Shown here in pieces: positions 1 to 7,431 of a stretch of 7,431 bases of DNA. The notes beneath the pieces were generated by a model, which was not told the origin of the DNA, searched no databases, and saw only the letters and a list, made by a program, of their open reading frames with translations. The stretch is from an uncultured Clostridia bacterium (lineage in GTDB: Bacteria > Bacillota > Clostridia > Oscillospirales > Ruminococcaceae). The position numbers were made by a program, and so were the translations under genes. Location: contig CALXKG010000077.1 in assembly GCA_944388825.1 (NCBI GenBank), forward strand, positions 1 to 7,431, written 5' to 3'. Position 1 is the stretch's first letter; every line of letters begins with the position of its first letter.

Positions 1-79
1 CGCACATTCGATATTGTTTAATTTTCAAGTTCCTCATTCCGCGCTACCGTTCGGTTCGCGCCGCCGCCTCGCTGACAGC
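1..79 (-). other. Putative rRNA-operon leader (transcribed leftward, gene outside window)
   Basis: Read on the minus strand, this stretch follows two consensus promoters and contains AACTTGAAAATTAAACAAT (complement of 13-31). This resembles the boxA-like antitermination stretch (CTTTGAAAACTGAA-type) found ahead of 16S and 23S genes in clostridia. A short imperfect stem (complement of 41-61: GCGC and ACCG paired with CGGT and GCGC) lies between the start point and this stretch. No rRNA gene sequence itself is visible. That a 16S gene follows to the left is an inference from promoter strength, tandem arrangement and the leader motif; a 23S or tRNA operon is possible. Confidence 0.5.
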
Positions 80-85
80 TTATTT

Positions 86-114
86 ATTTTACCACAGCGT
101 TTTCCGTTTGTCAA
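86..114 (-). promoter_or_regulatory. Leftward sigma-A promoter P2
   Basis: On the minus strand, TTGACA (109-114) and TAAAAT (86-91) are separated by exactly 17 bases. The predicted start is near 79, so transcription heads out of the left edge. It is the promoter nearest the putative rRNA leader. Confidence 0.75.
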
Positions 115-173
115 GGGGTTTTTGAAAATTTTTCCCCGGAAGGCGGAGCCTTCCAAGACCTTTTCAAATCCCC
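115..173. repeat. Nested inverted repeat between the two leftward promoters
   Basis: Outer arms GGGG (115-118) plus TTTGAAAA (121-128) pair with TTTTCAAA (161-168) plus CCCC (170-173). Inside, GGAAGGC (138-144) pairs perfectly with GCCTTCC (148-154) around a GGA loop. The left end abuts the -35 box of P2 (109-114). Neither side has the T-run of an intrinsic terminator. A transcript from the upstream leftward promoter would fold here; a role in rRNA leader processing or promoter geometry is inference. Confidence 0.6.
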
Positions 174-238
174 TGGACGCCGGTAACGGCTGGGGTTGCC
201 GCCCTTTCGAACCAGCCGGTTCTCGCGGCGACTTGCAT

Positions 239-267
239 ATAATACCACTCCCGCCGGGAAATGTCAA
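239..267 (-). promoter_or_regulatory. Leftward sigma-A promoter P1
   Basis: On the minus strand, TTGACA (262-267) and TATTAT (239-244) are 17 bases apart. It lies about 150 bases upstream of a second leftward promoter and points the same way. Tandem strong promoters are typical of bacterial rRNA operons. The DNA upstream (268-330) is AT-rich and could serve as an UP element. Confidence 0.7.
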
Positions 268-269
268 GG

Positions 270-369
270 GTAAAATGCAAAACCGGCATTTTATCCGATT
301 TCAAAAGCCAATAATAGATAAAACTGTCCATTTTCGTCCGGCCTGTAAAATGCAAAGATTGCAAACCGG
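270..369 (+). repeat. Imperfect direct repeat GTAAAATGCAAA...ACCGG
   Basis: GTAAAATGCAAA occurs exactly at 270-281 and 345-356. In the first copy ACCGG follows at once; in the second, 8 bases separate it from ACCGG (365-369). An inverted GCATTTTA lies at 286-293, making a hairpin with TAAAATGC at 271-278. The repeats lie between the leftward promoter P1 and the rightward ATPase promoter. They may be protein-binding sites, but no regulator is recognised. Confidence 0.45.
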
Positions 370-395
370 TTACAAAATCCTGATTTCTTTATCTG

Positions 396-410
396 TTTCT
401 TGTACAAATG
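396..410 (+). repeat. 15-bp repeat TTTCTTGTACAAATG, copy 1
   Basis: An exact copy occurs at 3247-3261, so the two flank the ATPase gene. The core TTGTACAA is a perfect 8-bp palindrome. Function unknown; a regulator site or a common intergenic motif are both possible. Confidence 0.4.
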
Positions 411-463
411 ATAAACTTTCAGTTGACCTTTGCCGACCAAATATGAAAAATCGTTTTTACCTC

Positions 464-492
464 TTGCCAACTTTCTGGCCAAACTATATAAT
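464..492 (+). promoter_or_regulatory. Sigma-A promoter of the calcium ATPase gene
   Basis: TTGCCA (464-469) and a perfect TATAAT (487-492) are separated by 17 bases. Transcription would start near 499, giving a leader of about 37 bases with AAGGA (519-523) before the ATG at 536. The leader is too short for a classical riboswitch such as the manganese-sensing yybP type seen before some metal pumps. Confidence 0.8.
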
Positions 493-535
493 AAAATCAA
501 TCAATGCACTGCGTGCGAAAGGATGAAGAATCAAT

Positions 536-3148
<2,613 letters not shown>

Positions 3149-3206
3149 TATTCCCCCCCTGTTTTACAAATTTATTACCCGATTTTTTAACGGCAGATGA
3201 ACACAA

Positions 3207-3252
3207 CCGGGGCCTTTTGTGGTATAATAAGCAAAAGGCCCCGGCTTTTCTT
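3207..3252 (+). terminator. Intrinsic terminator after the ATPase gene
   Basis: A perfect 13-bp stem, CCGGGGCCTTTTG (3207-3219) with CAAAAGGCCCCGG (3232-3244), has a 12-base loop and is followed by CTTTTCTT. It lies about 60 bases after the ATPase stop. The loop contains an extended -10 box. Confidence 0.85.
3220..3228 (+). promoter_or_regulatory. Extended -10 box (TGGTATAAT) inside the terminator loop
   Basis: TG-G-TATAAT fills most of the hairpin loop. No good -35 is seen: TGAACA at 3198-3203 is weak and 19 bases away. Transcription would begin near 3234, inside the right arm, and run toward the phospholipase-like gene. This is the best promoter candidate in the gap before that operon. It is motif-based only. 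Confidence 0.4.
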
Positions 3253-3261
3253 GTACAAATG
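3247..3261 (+). repeat. 15-bp repeat TTTCTTGTACAAATG, copy 2
   Basis: Exact match to 396-410. This copy overlaps the T-rich tail of the terminator after the ATPase gene and contains the palindrome TTGTACAA. Confidence 0.4.
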
Positions 3262-3272
3262 GAAATATGTAT

Positions 3273-3339
3273 CGGCGCCCTTAAGGCGTCTCCTTAAGGC
3301 GCTGCCTCCCCCAACCGATTAAGGAGCAAAGCCCCTTAA
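3273..3339. repeat. CCTTAAGG-rich palindromic cluster
   Basis: CCTTAAGGCG occurs at 3279-3288 and again at 3292-3301. Together they form a hairpin: 3273-3286 pairs with 3292-3304, with one bulged C at 3280 and a CGTCT loop. A second stem, TTAAGGAGC (3319-3327) with GCCCCTTAA (3331-3339) around AAA, has one A-C mismatch. The nested TTAAGG motifs look like an intergenic palindromic repeat element or structured leader RNA. No known family is recognised. Confidence 0.5.
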
Positions 3340-3384
3340 GAATCCCATGTTCGGCGCGGCGTGAGATGCCCGCACCACCCGCGC

Positions 3385-3410
3385 AAGACCGGCCGTGGAA
3401 GGCCGGTCTT
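3385..3410. other. Perfect 10-bp hairpin in the operon leader
   Basis: AAGACCGGCC (3385-3394) pairs with GGCCGGTCTT (3401-3410) around GTGGAA. There is no T-run after it, so it is not a standard intrinsic terminator. It lies about 80 bases before the phospholipase-like start. Two tandem CCCGGAAA octamers follow at 3429-3444. It may be an mRNA-stabilising stem; function is unknown. Confidence 0.45.
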
Positions 3411-3487
3411 TGAAGCGTTGATCAGACGCCCGGAAACCCGGAAATTTTATGCCGTTCAAAAAAATCTATATCGAAAGGAAGCTCTCC

Positions 3488-4291
3488 ATGCCCTCTACCT
3501 ACGCCCATTACCGCTTCGGGCAGGACGTCCTGCGCGCCCTGCCGCCTGCGCTGCGGGAAGAGATCCTCCCCCGCATCCAGCTCTACCGCACCGGCATCCA
3601 CGGCCCGGATATCTTCTTTTACTACCGGCCGCTCACCCCGAACCCCCTCGCCGCCTACGGGAACGCCCTCCACCACCTCTCGGGCCGGGAACTGTTTGCC
3701 CGGATGGAAGCGGTGCGGGACCGCTTCCCGGAAGACGCCCGGACGGGCCTGACCGCCTACATCTTCGGGTTTATCTGCCACTACGCCCTCGACTCGGCCG
3801 CCCATGGGACGGTGTACAAGGGCATCCGGGAGACCGGCGTCTCCCATTCGGCGATCGAGGCGGACTTCGACCGGGAATTGATGGCGCTGGACGGGCTGGA
3901 CCCCGCCCGCCAGCCCCTTGCGGGACATATCGTCCCCTCCCGCGCAGGCGCCGCCGTCATCAGCCGGTTTTTCCCCGAACGGTCGGCGGAGGAGATCCGG
4001 GAGTGCCTGACGTCGATGAAATTTTTCCACCGGCTGCTGCTCTCCCCCGGGAAGTGCAAAAGGGAAGCGCTGACGCTGGGGCTGTCGCTCGCCGGGAAAA
4101 AGCACATCGCCGAGACGATCGTCCGGCCGGAGAAAAACCCCGCCTGCGCCGGGGTGGTGAAAACGCTTTTGGAAAAATATGAAGAAGCGCTGCCGGCTGC
4201 CGTCCGGCTGATCGAGACCGCTTTTACGCCGGGATGGCTAAGCTGGGAACGGCTGGAGCTGGATTTTGAATCGGACCGGGTGGAGGAATGA
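3488..4291 (+). CDS. Zinc-dependent phospholipase C-like protein
   Basis: 267-residue protein of the zinc-dependent phospholipase C fold (alpha-toxin/PC-PLC-like N-terminal domain). Candidate metal ligands are visible: H7 (TYAHY), HGPD (H38, D41), H62-H63, then GFICHYALDSAAH (H98, D102, H106) and H120-x3-E124. The H-x3-D...H...H-x3-E order matches the ligand layout of Clostridium perfringens alpha-toxin. No signal peptide, membrane segment or C-terminal C2-like domain is present, so this is probably a cytosolic relative rather than a secreted toxin. The substrate is unknown; phospholipid head-group hydrolysis is inferred only from the fold. The ATG at 3488 is chosen because AAAGGAAG (3474-3481) precedes it by 6 bases and homologues typically begin at the P-S-T-Y-A-H region; an in-frame ATG at 3449 lacks a ribosome site. 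The first gene of a two-gene operon with the transporter that starts at 4329. Confidence 0.85.
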   Translation: MPSTYAHYRFGQDVLRALPPALREEILPRIQLYRTGIHGPDIFFYYRPLTPNPLAAYGNALHHLSGRELFARMEAVRDRFPEDARTGLTAYIFGFICHYALDSAAHGTVYKGIRETGVSHSAIEADFDRELMALDGLDPARQPLAGHIVPSRAGAAVISRFFPERSAEEIRECLTSMKFFHRLLLSPGKCKREALTLGLSLAGKKHIAETIVRPEKNPACAGVVKTLLEKYEEALPAAVRLIETAFTPGWLSWERLELDFESDRVEE

Positions 4292-4328
4292 GCCTTTTAA
4301 CAATGTGTAAACAAAGGAAGGGATGTAC

Positions 4329-5591
4329 ATGAAAGCGCTGCTGTCGGCCAGGCTGACCAAAGCGGAAAAATTCTGGATCCTATACGACGTCGGCAATTCG
4401 GCTTTTACGCTGCTGATCTCGACGATCATGCCGATCTATTTTAACTACCTCGCCGAATCGGCCGGCTTAAACGAAGTGGAATACCTCGCCTTCTGGGGGT
4501 ACGCCGCCTCGGTCTCGACGCTGCTGGTCGCCTTTATCGGGCCGGTGGCCGGATCGTTTGCCGATGGCCGGGACTTTAAAAAGCCGGTCTTTATCGCGGC
4601 GCTGGCGGTCGGGTGCATCGGCTGCCTGGCGCTGGGGCTGGCGCGGCAGTGGCTGATCTTCCTCGTCATCTTTGTGATCGCGAAGGTCGGGTACTCCTCC
4701 AGCCTGGTCTTTTACGATTCGATGCTCTCGGATATCACCACCCCCGACCGGATGGACAACGTCTCTTCCCAGGGGTATGCCTGGGGGTATATCGGCAGCT
4801 GCGTCCCCTTTATCCTCTGCCTCGCGGTCGTCCTGACGACCGGCATCACCGGCCTTTCGATGGAGACGGCGATGATGATCGCCTTTATGATCGTCGCGGC
4901 CTGGTGGGTGCTCTGCACGCTGCCGCTCCTCAAAATCTACCGGCAGAGGCACTTTGTCCCCCGGCAGCCGGGGGCGGTGAAGGCGACTTTTGCCCGGCTG
5001 GGGAAGACGCTGGCGGGGCTTAAAAACGAAAAGCATATCCTCCTTTTCCTCGTCGCCTTCTTCTTTTATATCGACGGGGTCTATACGATCATCGAAATGG
5101 CGACCGCTTACGGCTCGGCGCTGGGACTGGACAGCACAGGCCTTCTGCTGGCGCTGCTGGTGACCCAGATCGTCGCGTTCCCCTGCTCGATCCTGTTCGG
5201 GCGGCTGACCCGGAAGTACAAGGCTGCCGCCCTGATCACCGTCTGCATCGTCGCCTACTTCGGCATCGCGGTCTTCGCGATGTTTATGTCGACCCAGGCT
5301 CATTTCTGGTTCCTCGCCGTCTGCGTCGGGATGTTCCAGGGGGGCGTACAGGCGCTCTCCCGCAGCTGGTTTGCAAAGATCGTCCCGCCGGAAAAATCGG
5401 GCGAGTACTTCGGCCTTTTGGATATCTGCGGCAAAGGGGCTTCGTTCATGGGGACGGCGATCGTCAGCGCCGTCTCCCAGGTCAGCGGCGATATCAACAC
5501 CGGCGTCGGGATGATCGCCATCCTGTTTATTGTGGGGCTTGTCCTCTTCCGGATCGCGGTCAAGGCGACGCCGGAAAATGAACAGGCGTGA
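4329..5591 (+). CDS. UMF1/Atg22-type major facilitator transporter
   Basis: Integral membrane protein of 420 residues with about 12 hydrophobic segments, the usual size for bacterial relatives of the yeast vacuolar effluxer Atg22 (UMF1 family). Recognisable family signatures: LYDVGNSAF near the N-terminus (18-26; usually D-W-A-N-S-A-F), a motif-A-like loop GPVAGSFADGRDFKK (71-85), YDSMLSDI (119-126), the GYAWGYIG segment (139-146), FYIDGVYTI (246-254), and QALSRSWFAKIVP with EYFG (311-332). The substrate is unknown; the yeast homologue exports amino acids from the vacuole. AAAGGAAGGG (4313-4322) fits the ATG at 4329 best (6 bases); an ATG two codons earlier (4323) would leave almost no spacer. 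The gene lies 37 bases after the phospholipase-like gene with no terminator between them, so they are probably co-transcribed. Its transcript ends at the hairpin at 5625-5655. Confidence 0.88.
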   Translation: MKALLSARLTKAEKFWILYDVGNSAFTLLISTIMPIYFNYLAESAGLNEVEYLAFWGYAASVSTLLVAFIGPVAGSFADGRDFKKPVFIAALAVGCIGCLALGLARQWLIFLVIFVIAKVGYSSSLVFYDSMLSDITTPDRMDNVSSQGYAWGYIGSCVPFILCLAVVLTTGITGLSMETAMMIAFMIVAAWWVLCTLPLLKIYRQRHFVPRQPGAVKATFARLGKTLAGLKNEKHILLFLVAFFFYIDGVYTIIEMATAYGSALGLDSTGLLLALLVTQIVAFPCSILFGRLTRKYKAAALITVCIVAYFGIAVFAMFMSTQAHFWFLAVCVGMFQGGVQALSRSWFAKIVPPEKSGEYFGLLDICGKGASFMGTAIVSAVSQVSGDINTGVGMIAILFIVGLVLFRIAVKATPENEQA

Positions 5592-5624
5592 TCGCAATTT
5601 TATACGGAGTTTTTCCCCAAGTGG

Positions 5625-5655
5625 TCCTGCCGGGCTTCCCCGGCAGGATTTTTTT
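5625..5655 (+). terminator. Intrinsic terminator of the phospholipase/transporter operon
   Basis: A perfect 10-bp stem, TCCTGCCGGG (5625-5634) with CCCGGCAGGA (5639-5648), has a CTTC tetraloop and is followed at once by seven T residues (5649-5655). It begins 33 bases after the transporter stop codon. Confidence 0.95.
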
Positions 5656-5685
5656 ACGGGAACCCTTTTTTGTGGTTTTTCCCCC

Positions 5686-5714
5686 TTGACAAACCCGCAC
5701 AGCCGGCTTATAAT
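5686..5714 (+). promoter_or_regulatory. Perfect sigma-A promoter of the choline kinase fusion gene
   Basis: Consensus TTGACA (5686-5691) and TATAAT (5709-5714) are exactly 17 bases apart, with transcription predicted from about 5721. A fully consensus promoter joined directly to an operator suggests tight repression rather than intrinsic weakness. Confidence 0.9.
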
Positions 5715-5744
5715 GTTCATATCATGAACGTTCACAAAATGAAC
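5715..5744. promoter_or_regulatory. Tandem palindromic operator, two GTTCA-N5-TGAAC units
   Basis: Unit 1 is GTTCATATCATGAAC (5715-5729) and unit 2 is GTTCACAAAATGAAC (5730-5744). The 15-bp units are adjacent without a gap, so TGAACGTTCA at their junction is also palindromic. The array starts directly after the -10 box and covers the transcription start, the expected place for a repressor that blocks promoter clearance. The regulator is not known; a MarR- or TetR-type dimer, possibly the winged-helix domain of the downstream protein, is inference. Confidence 0.8.
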
Positions 5745-5765
5745 AGATAACAGGAGGCTTTTCCT

Positions 5766-7431
5766 TTGGAACCTTTATTCACCCTGTTGCAGATCATCAG
5801 CGGCGCGCCGGTCGTCGACCAGCGGACGCTGGCCACCGCGGCCGGCATCTCGGTCGGCAAGGCAAATGCCCTGCTGAAACAGGCCGAGCAGGACGGGTAC
5901 CTGCTGGTCGGCCGGGAAGGGAAAAAATCCCGGCTGACCCTGACCCCGAAGGGGCGGGAAATCCTGGAAAACACGCTGATCGACCGGGACGGCGTCAAAC
6001 TTTCCTTCCCGGCCGCAGCGTCCACCGACACCGCCGTCATCCTGGCCGGCGGGCGGCGGAGCGGATTCGATACCCCTGTCTGCCTCCAGCCGGTCGGCGG
6101 TGAGGAAGGGACGATCATCGACCGGATGCTGCGGGTGCTGTCGGTCTGCGGCATCAGCCGGTTTATCCTCATCGCCGGATGGCAGGCGGAAGCGCTGCGC
6201 GCCCACTTTGCCGGGCGGGGGGATATCGAGATCCTCTATAACGACCGGTATAAATGGAACGGCACGATGAGCGGCCTGGCGCTGGCGGAAGAGTCGCTGG
6301 AGCGGCTTGAGCCGGAGTCCTTCCTGGTCCTCAAGTCCGACCTGGTCTTTGAGCAGCGGGGCGTACAGGCGCTGCTGGAGAGCGGCTCCCCCTTCGCCGC
6401 CCTGCTCGCCTCCCCCAGCGGCGCGCGGGACGAGACCCTCGCCGAGCTGGACGGGCAGGGGGATATCTTCCGCTTCTCCAAAGACATCCGCCAGATCAAC
6501 CGGGTGCAGGGGGAAATGACCGGGATCGCCCGCGTCTCGATGGACGGGTTCCGGCTGATGATGCGCTATTTTGCCCGGAATGTAAACCCGCTGATCGGCT
6601 ATGAATATGTGATGGAGAGCATCGGCCGCATCTACCGCTTCAAAGGGGTAATGGCCGACGACCTCTGCTGGGCGAAGGTCGAGACCCCCGCCGATTACGA
6701 GACGATGAAGGGGTTCATCTACCCCCGGATCGAACGGAAGGAACGGCAGATGCGGGAAAAATTCGCCCGGGATACCATCCACTCGATCCTGCCGGACGAA
6801 CCGGTGAAAGAGGTGCAGTTCGCCGGCGGGCTGACCAACACCAACTATTTTATTGAAACGGAAAAGGGGCGGTATATCCTGCGGCTGCCCGGCCGGATGA
6901 CCGAGAGCATGATCAGCCGGGCCAATGAGAAGCGCAACGCCCAAATCGCCTCCGACCTCGGGTTTAACTGCACCCTCCTCTACTGCAACGCCGAAACCGG
7001 CGTCAAACTCTCCCGCTATATCGACGGCGCGGAGACGCTGACCTCCCGTACCGCCCGTCTGGAGGAAAATATCGCGCTGACCGCCGGTATCCTCCGCCGG
7101 CTCCACCGGTCGGGGATCGTCTGGGAAAACCGGTTCGACGTCTTCTCCGAGGCGGAAAAATATGAAGCCCTCCTGGGGACGGCGAAGATGTACGGCGGGT
7201 TTGCCGAAATGAAGCAAACCGTCTACGAGAAGATCCGGCCGCGGCTGATCTCCCTCGGGCTGGACGACCTGCCCTGCCACAACGACCTGGTCGCCGCCAA
7301 CCTTGTCAAAAACCGGGAAGGCCGGCTCTACCTGATCGACTGGGAGTATTCCGGCCAGAACGACCCCGCCTTTGACCTCGCCGCCCTTTTCCTCGAAAAC
7401 GAATTCCCGCCGGAGGACGAAGAGCTCTTCT
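5766..7431 (+). CDS. Winged-helix / LicC-like nucleotidyltransferase / LicA-like choline kinase fusion (partial, 3' end missing)
   Basis: The 555 visible residues contain three domains. Residues 1-79 form a MarR-like winged helix (LATAAGISVGKANALLKQAEQDGYL, then a basic wing and LTPKGREIL). Residues 89-320 resemble a sugar-phosphate/choline cytidylyltransferase (VILAGG, 91-96; LIAGW; NDRYKWNGTMSG; D192). Residues 340-555 resemble LicA choline kinase: GGLTNTNY (354-361), YILRLPG (370-376), the catalytic loop H505-N-D507-x4-N512, and LIDWEYSG with D525 followed by DPAFDLA (533-539). LicC and LicA family enzymes make CDP-choline from choline for decorating surface glycans. The nucleotidyltransferase signature is eroded: G-G-R-R-S-G-F and D-T-P-V-C replace the usual G-x-x-x-R and lysine-containing K-P motif, and the late E-I-D motif reads K-V-E. 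TTG at 5766 is chosen because AGGAGG (5752-5757) lies 8 bases upstream and an in-frame stop (5748-5750) excludes earlier starts. Perhaps 50-80 C-terminal residues lie outside the window. Confidence 0.83.
   Translation, partial: MEPLFTLLQIISGAPVVDQRTLATAAGISVGKANALLKQAEQDGYLLVGREGKKSRLTLTPKGREILENTLIDRDGVKLSFPAAASTDTAVILAGGRRSGFDTPVCLQPVGGEEGTIIDRMLRVLSVCGISRFILIAGWQAEALRAHFAGRGDIEILYNDRYKWNGTMSGLALAEESLERLEPESFLVLKSDLVFEQRGVQALLESGSPFAALLASPSGARDETLAELDGQGDIFRFSKDIRQINRVQGEMTGIARVSMDGFRLMMRYFARNVNPLIGYEYVMESIGRIYRFKGVMADDLCWAKVETPADYETMKGFIYPRIERKERQMREKFARDTIHSILPDEPVKEVQFAGGLTNTNYFIETEKGRYILRLPGRMTESMISRANEKRNAQIASDLGFNCTLLYCNAETGVKLSRYIDGAETLTSRTARLEENIALTAGILRRLHRSGIVWENRFDVFSEAEKYEALLGTAKMYGGFAEMKQTVYEKIRPRLISLGLDDLPCHNDLVAANLVKNREGRLYLIDWEYSGQNDPAFDLAALFLENEFPPEDEELF

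Noticed and set aside
238..243. Rightward TATAAT
   Set aside because: No acceptable -35 box lies 16-18 bases upstream on the + strand; the same bases serve the well-supported leftward -10 box.
14..526. 170-codon + strand open frame in the left intergenic region
   Set aside because: It crosses two leftward promoters, the nested inverted repeat and the ATPase promoter, has no ribosome site and shows no recognisable protein.
3449..3487. Upstream in-frame start for the phospholipase-like gene
   Set aside because: No ribosome site precedes ATG 3449, and the good AAAGGAAG site lies inside this extension, directly ahead of ATG 3488.
3361..4182. 273-codon + strand open frame overlapping the phospholipase-like gene
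   Set aside because: Pro/Arg-rich out-of-frame reading of a GC-rich gene without a ribosome site.
4467..5735. Minus-strand open frame opposite the transporter gene
   Set aside because: Low-complexity charged translation with no hydrophobic or domain pattern; mirror of the real transporter frame.
5724..5750. Eight-codon reading frame (ATG AAC GTT CAC AAA ATG AAC AGA TAA) before the fusion gene
   Set aside because: It is made of the operator repeats, starts about 3 bases after the predicted transcription start and has no ribosome site; a leader peptide is unlikely.
5775..7280. 501-codon minus-strand open frame at the right end
   Set aside because: It lies opposite the choline kinase fusion, which has a ribosome site, promoter and catalytic motifs; the minus frame has none.

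Overview
The window looks like a chromosomal segment of a GC-rich, low-G+C-phylum (Firmicutes/Clostridia) bacterium, plausibly Oscillospiraceae/Ruminococcaceae-like. The signs are consensus sigma-A promoters, AGGAGG-type ribosome sites, GC-rich coding sequence next to AT-rich intergenic DNA, and an rRNA-leader-like sequence at the left edge. The taxonomic guess is inference. All four protein genes lie on the + strand.

Left region (1-535) has no protein gene. It is a divergent control region. Two near-perfect minus-strand promoters (TTGACA-17-TATTAT at 239-267 and TTGACA-17-TAAAAT at 86-114) point out of the left edge into a leader that contains a CTTGAAAATTAAACAA stretch like those preceding clostridial rRNA genes. 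An rRNA operon probably lies just outside. A large nested inverted repeat sits between the two promoters. On the + strand, TTGCCA-17-TATAAT at 464-492 drives the first gene.

Middle region: 536-3148 encodes a complete 870-residue P2-type calcium-pumping ATPase, followed by a strong terminator (3207-3252) whose loop carries an extended -10 box. The 339-base gap up to 3487 holds this terminator/promoter, a CCTTAAGG-rich palindromic cluster and a further hairpin. Then comes a two-gene operon: a cytosolic-looking zinc-dependent phospholipase C-like protein (3488-4291) and, 37 bases later, a UMF1/Atg22-type major facilitator transporter (4329-5591). A textbook terminator (5625-5655) closes it.

Right region: a perfect sigma-A promoter (TTGACA-17-TATAAT, 5686-5714) runs directly into a tandem palindromic operator, two 15-bp copies of GTTCA-N5-TGAAC. 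After an AGGAGG ribosome site, a gene starts at TTG 5766 and runs off the right edge. It encodes a three-part protein: winged helix, LicC-like nucleotidyltransferase and LicA-like choline kinase. This suggests a phosphocholine (or related amino-alcohol) activation locus continuing to the right. The nucleotidyltransferase signature is eroded, so that domain may be altered or inactive.

The most notable items are this fusion protein with its degenerate middle domain, its tandem operator, the inferred off-window rRNA operon with tandem promoters, and the promoter nested in a terminator loop. No CRISPR array, insertion sequence, phage gene or complete RNA gene is visible.
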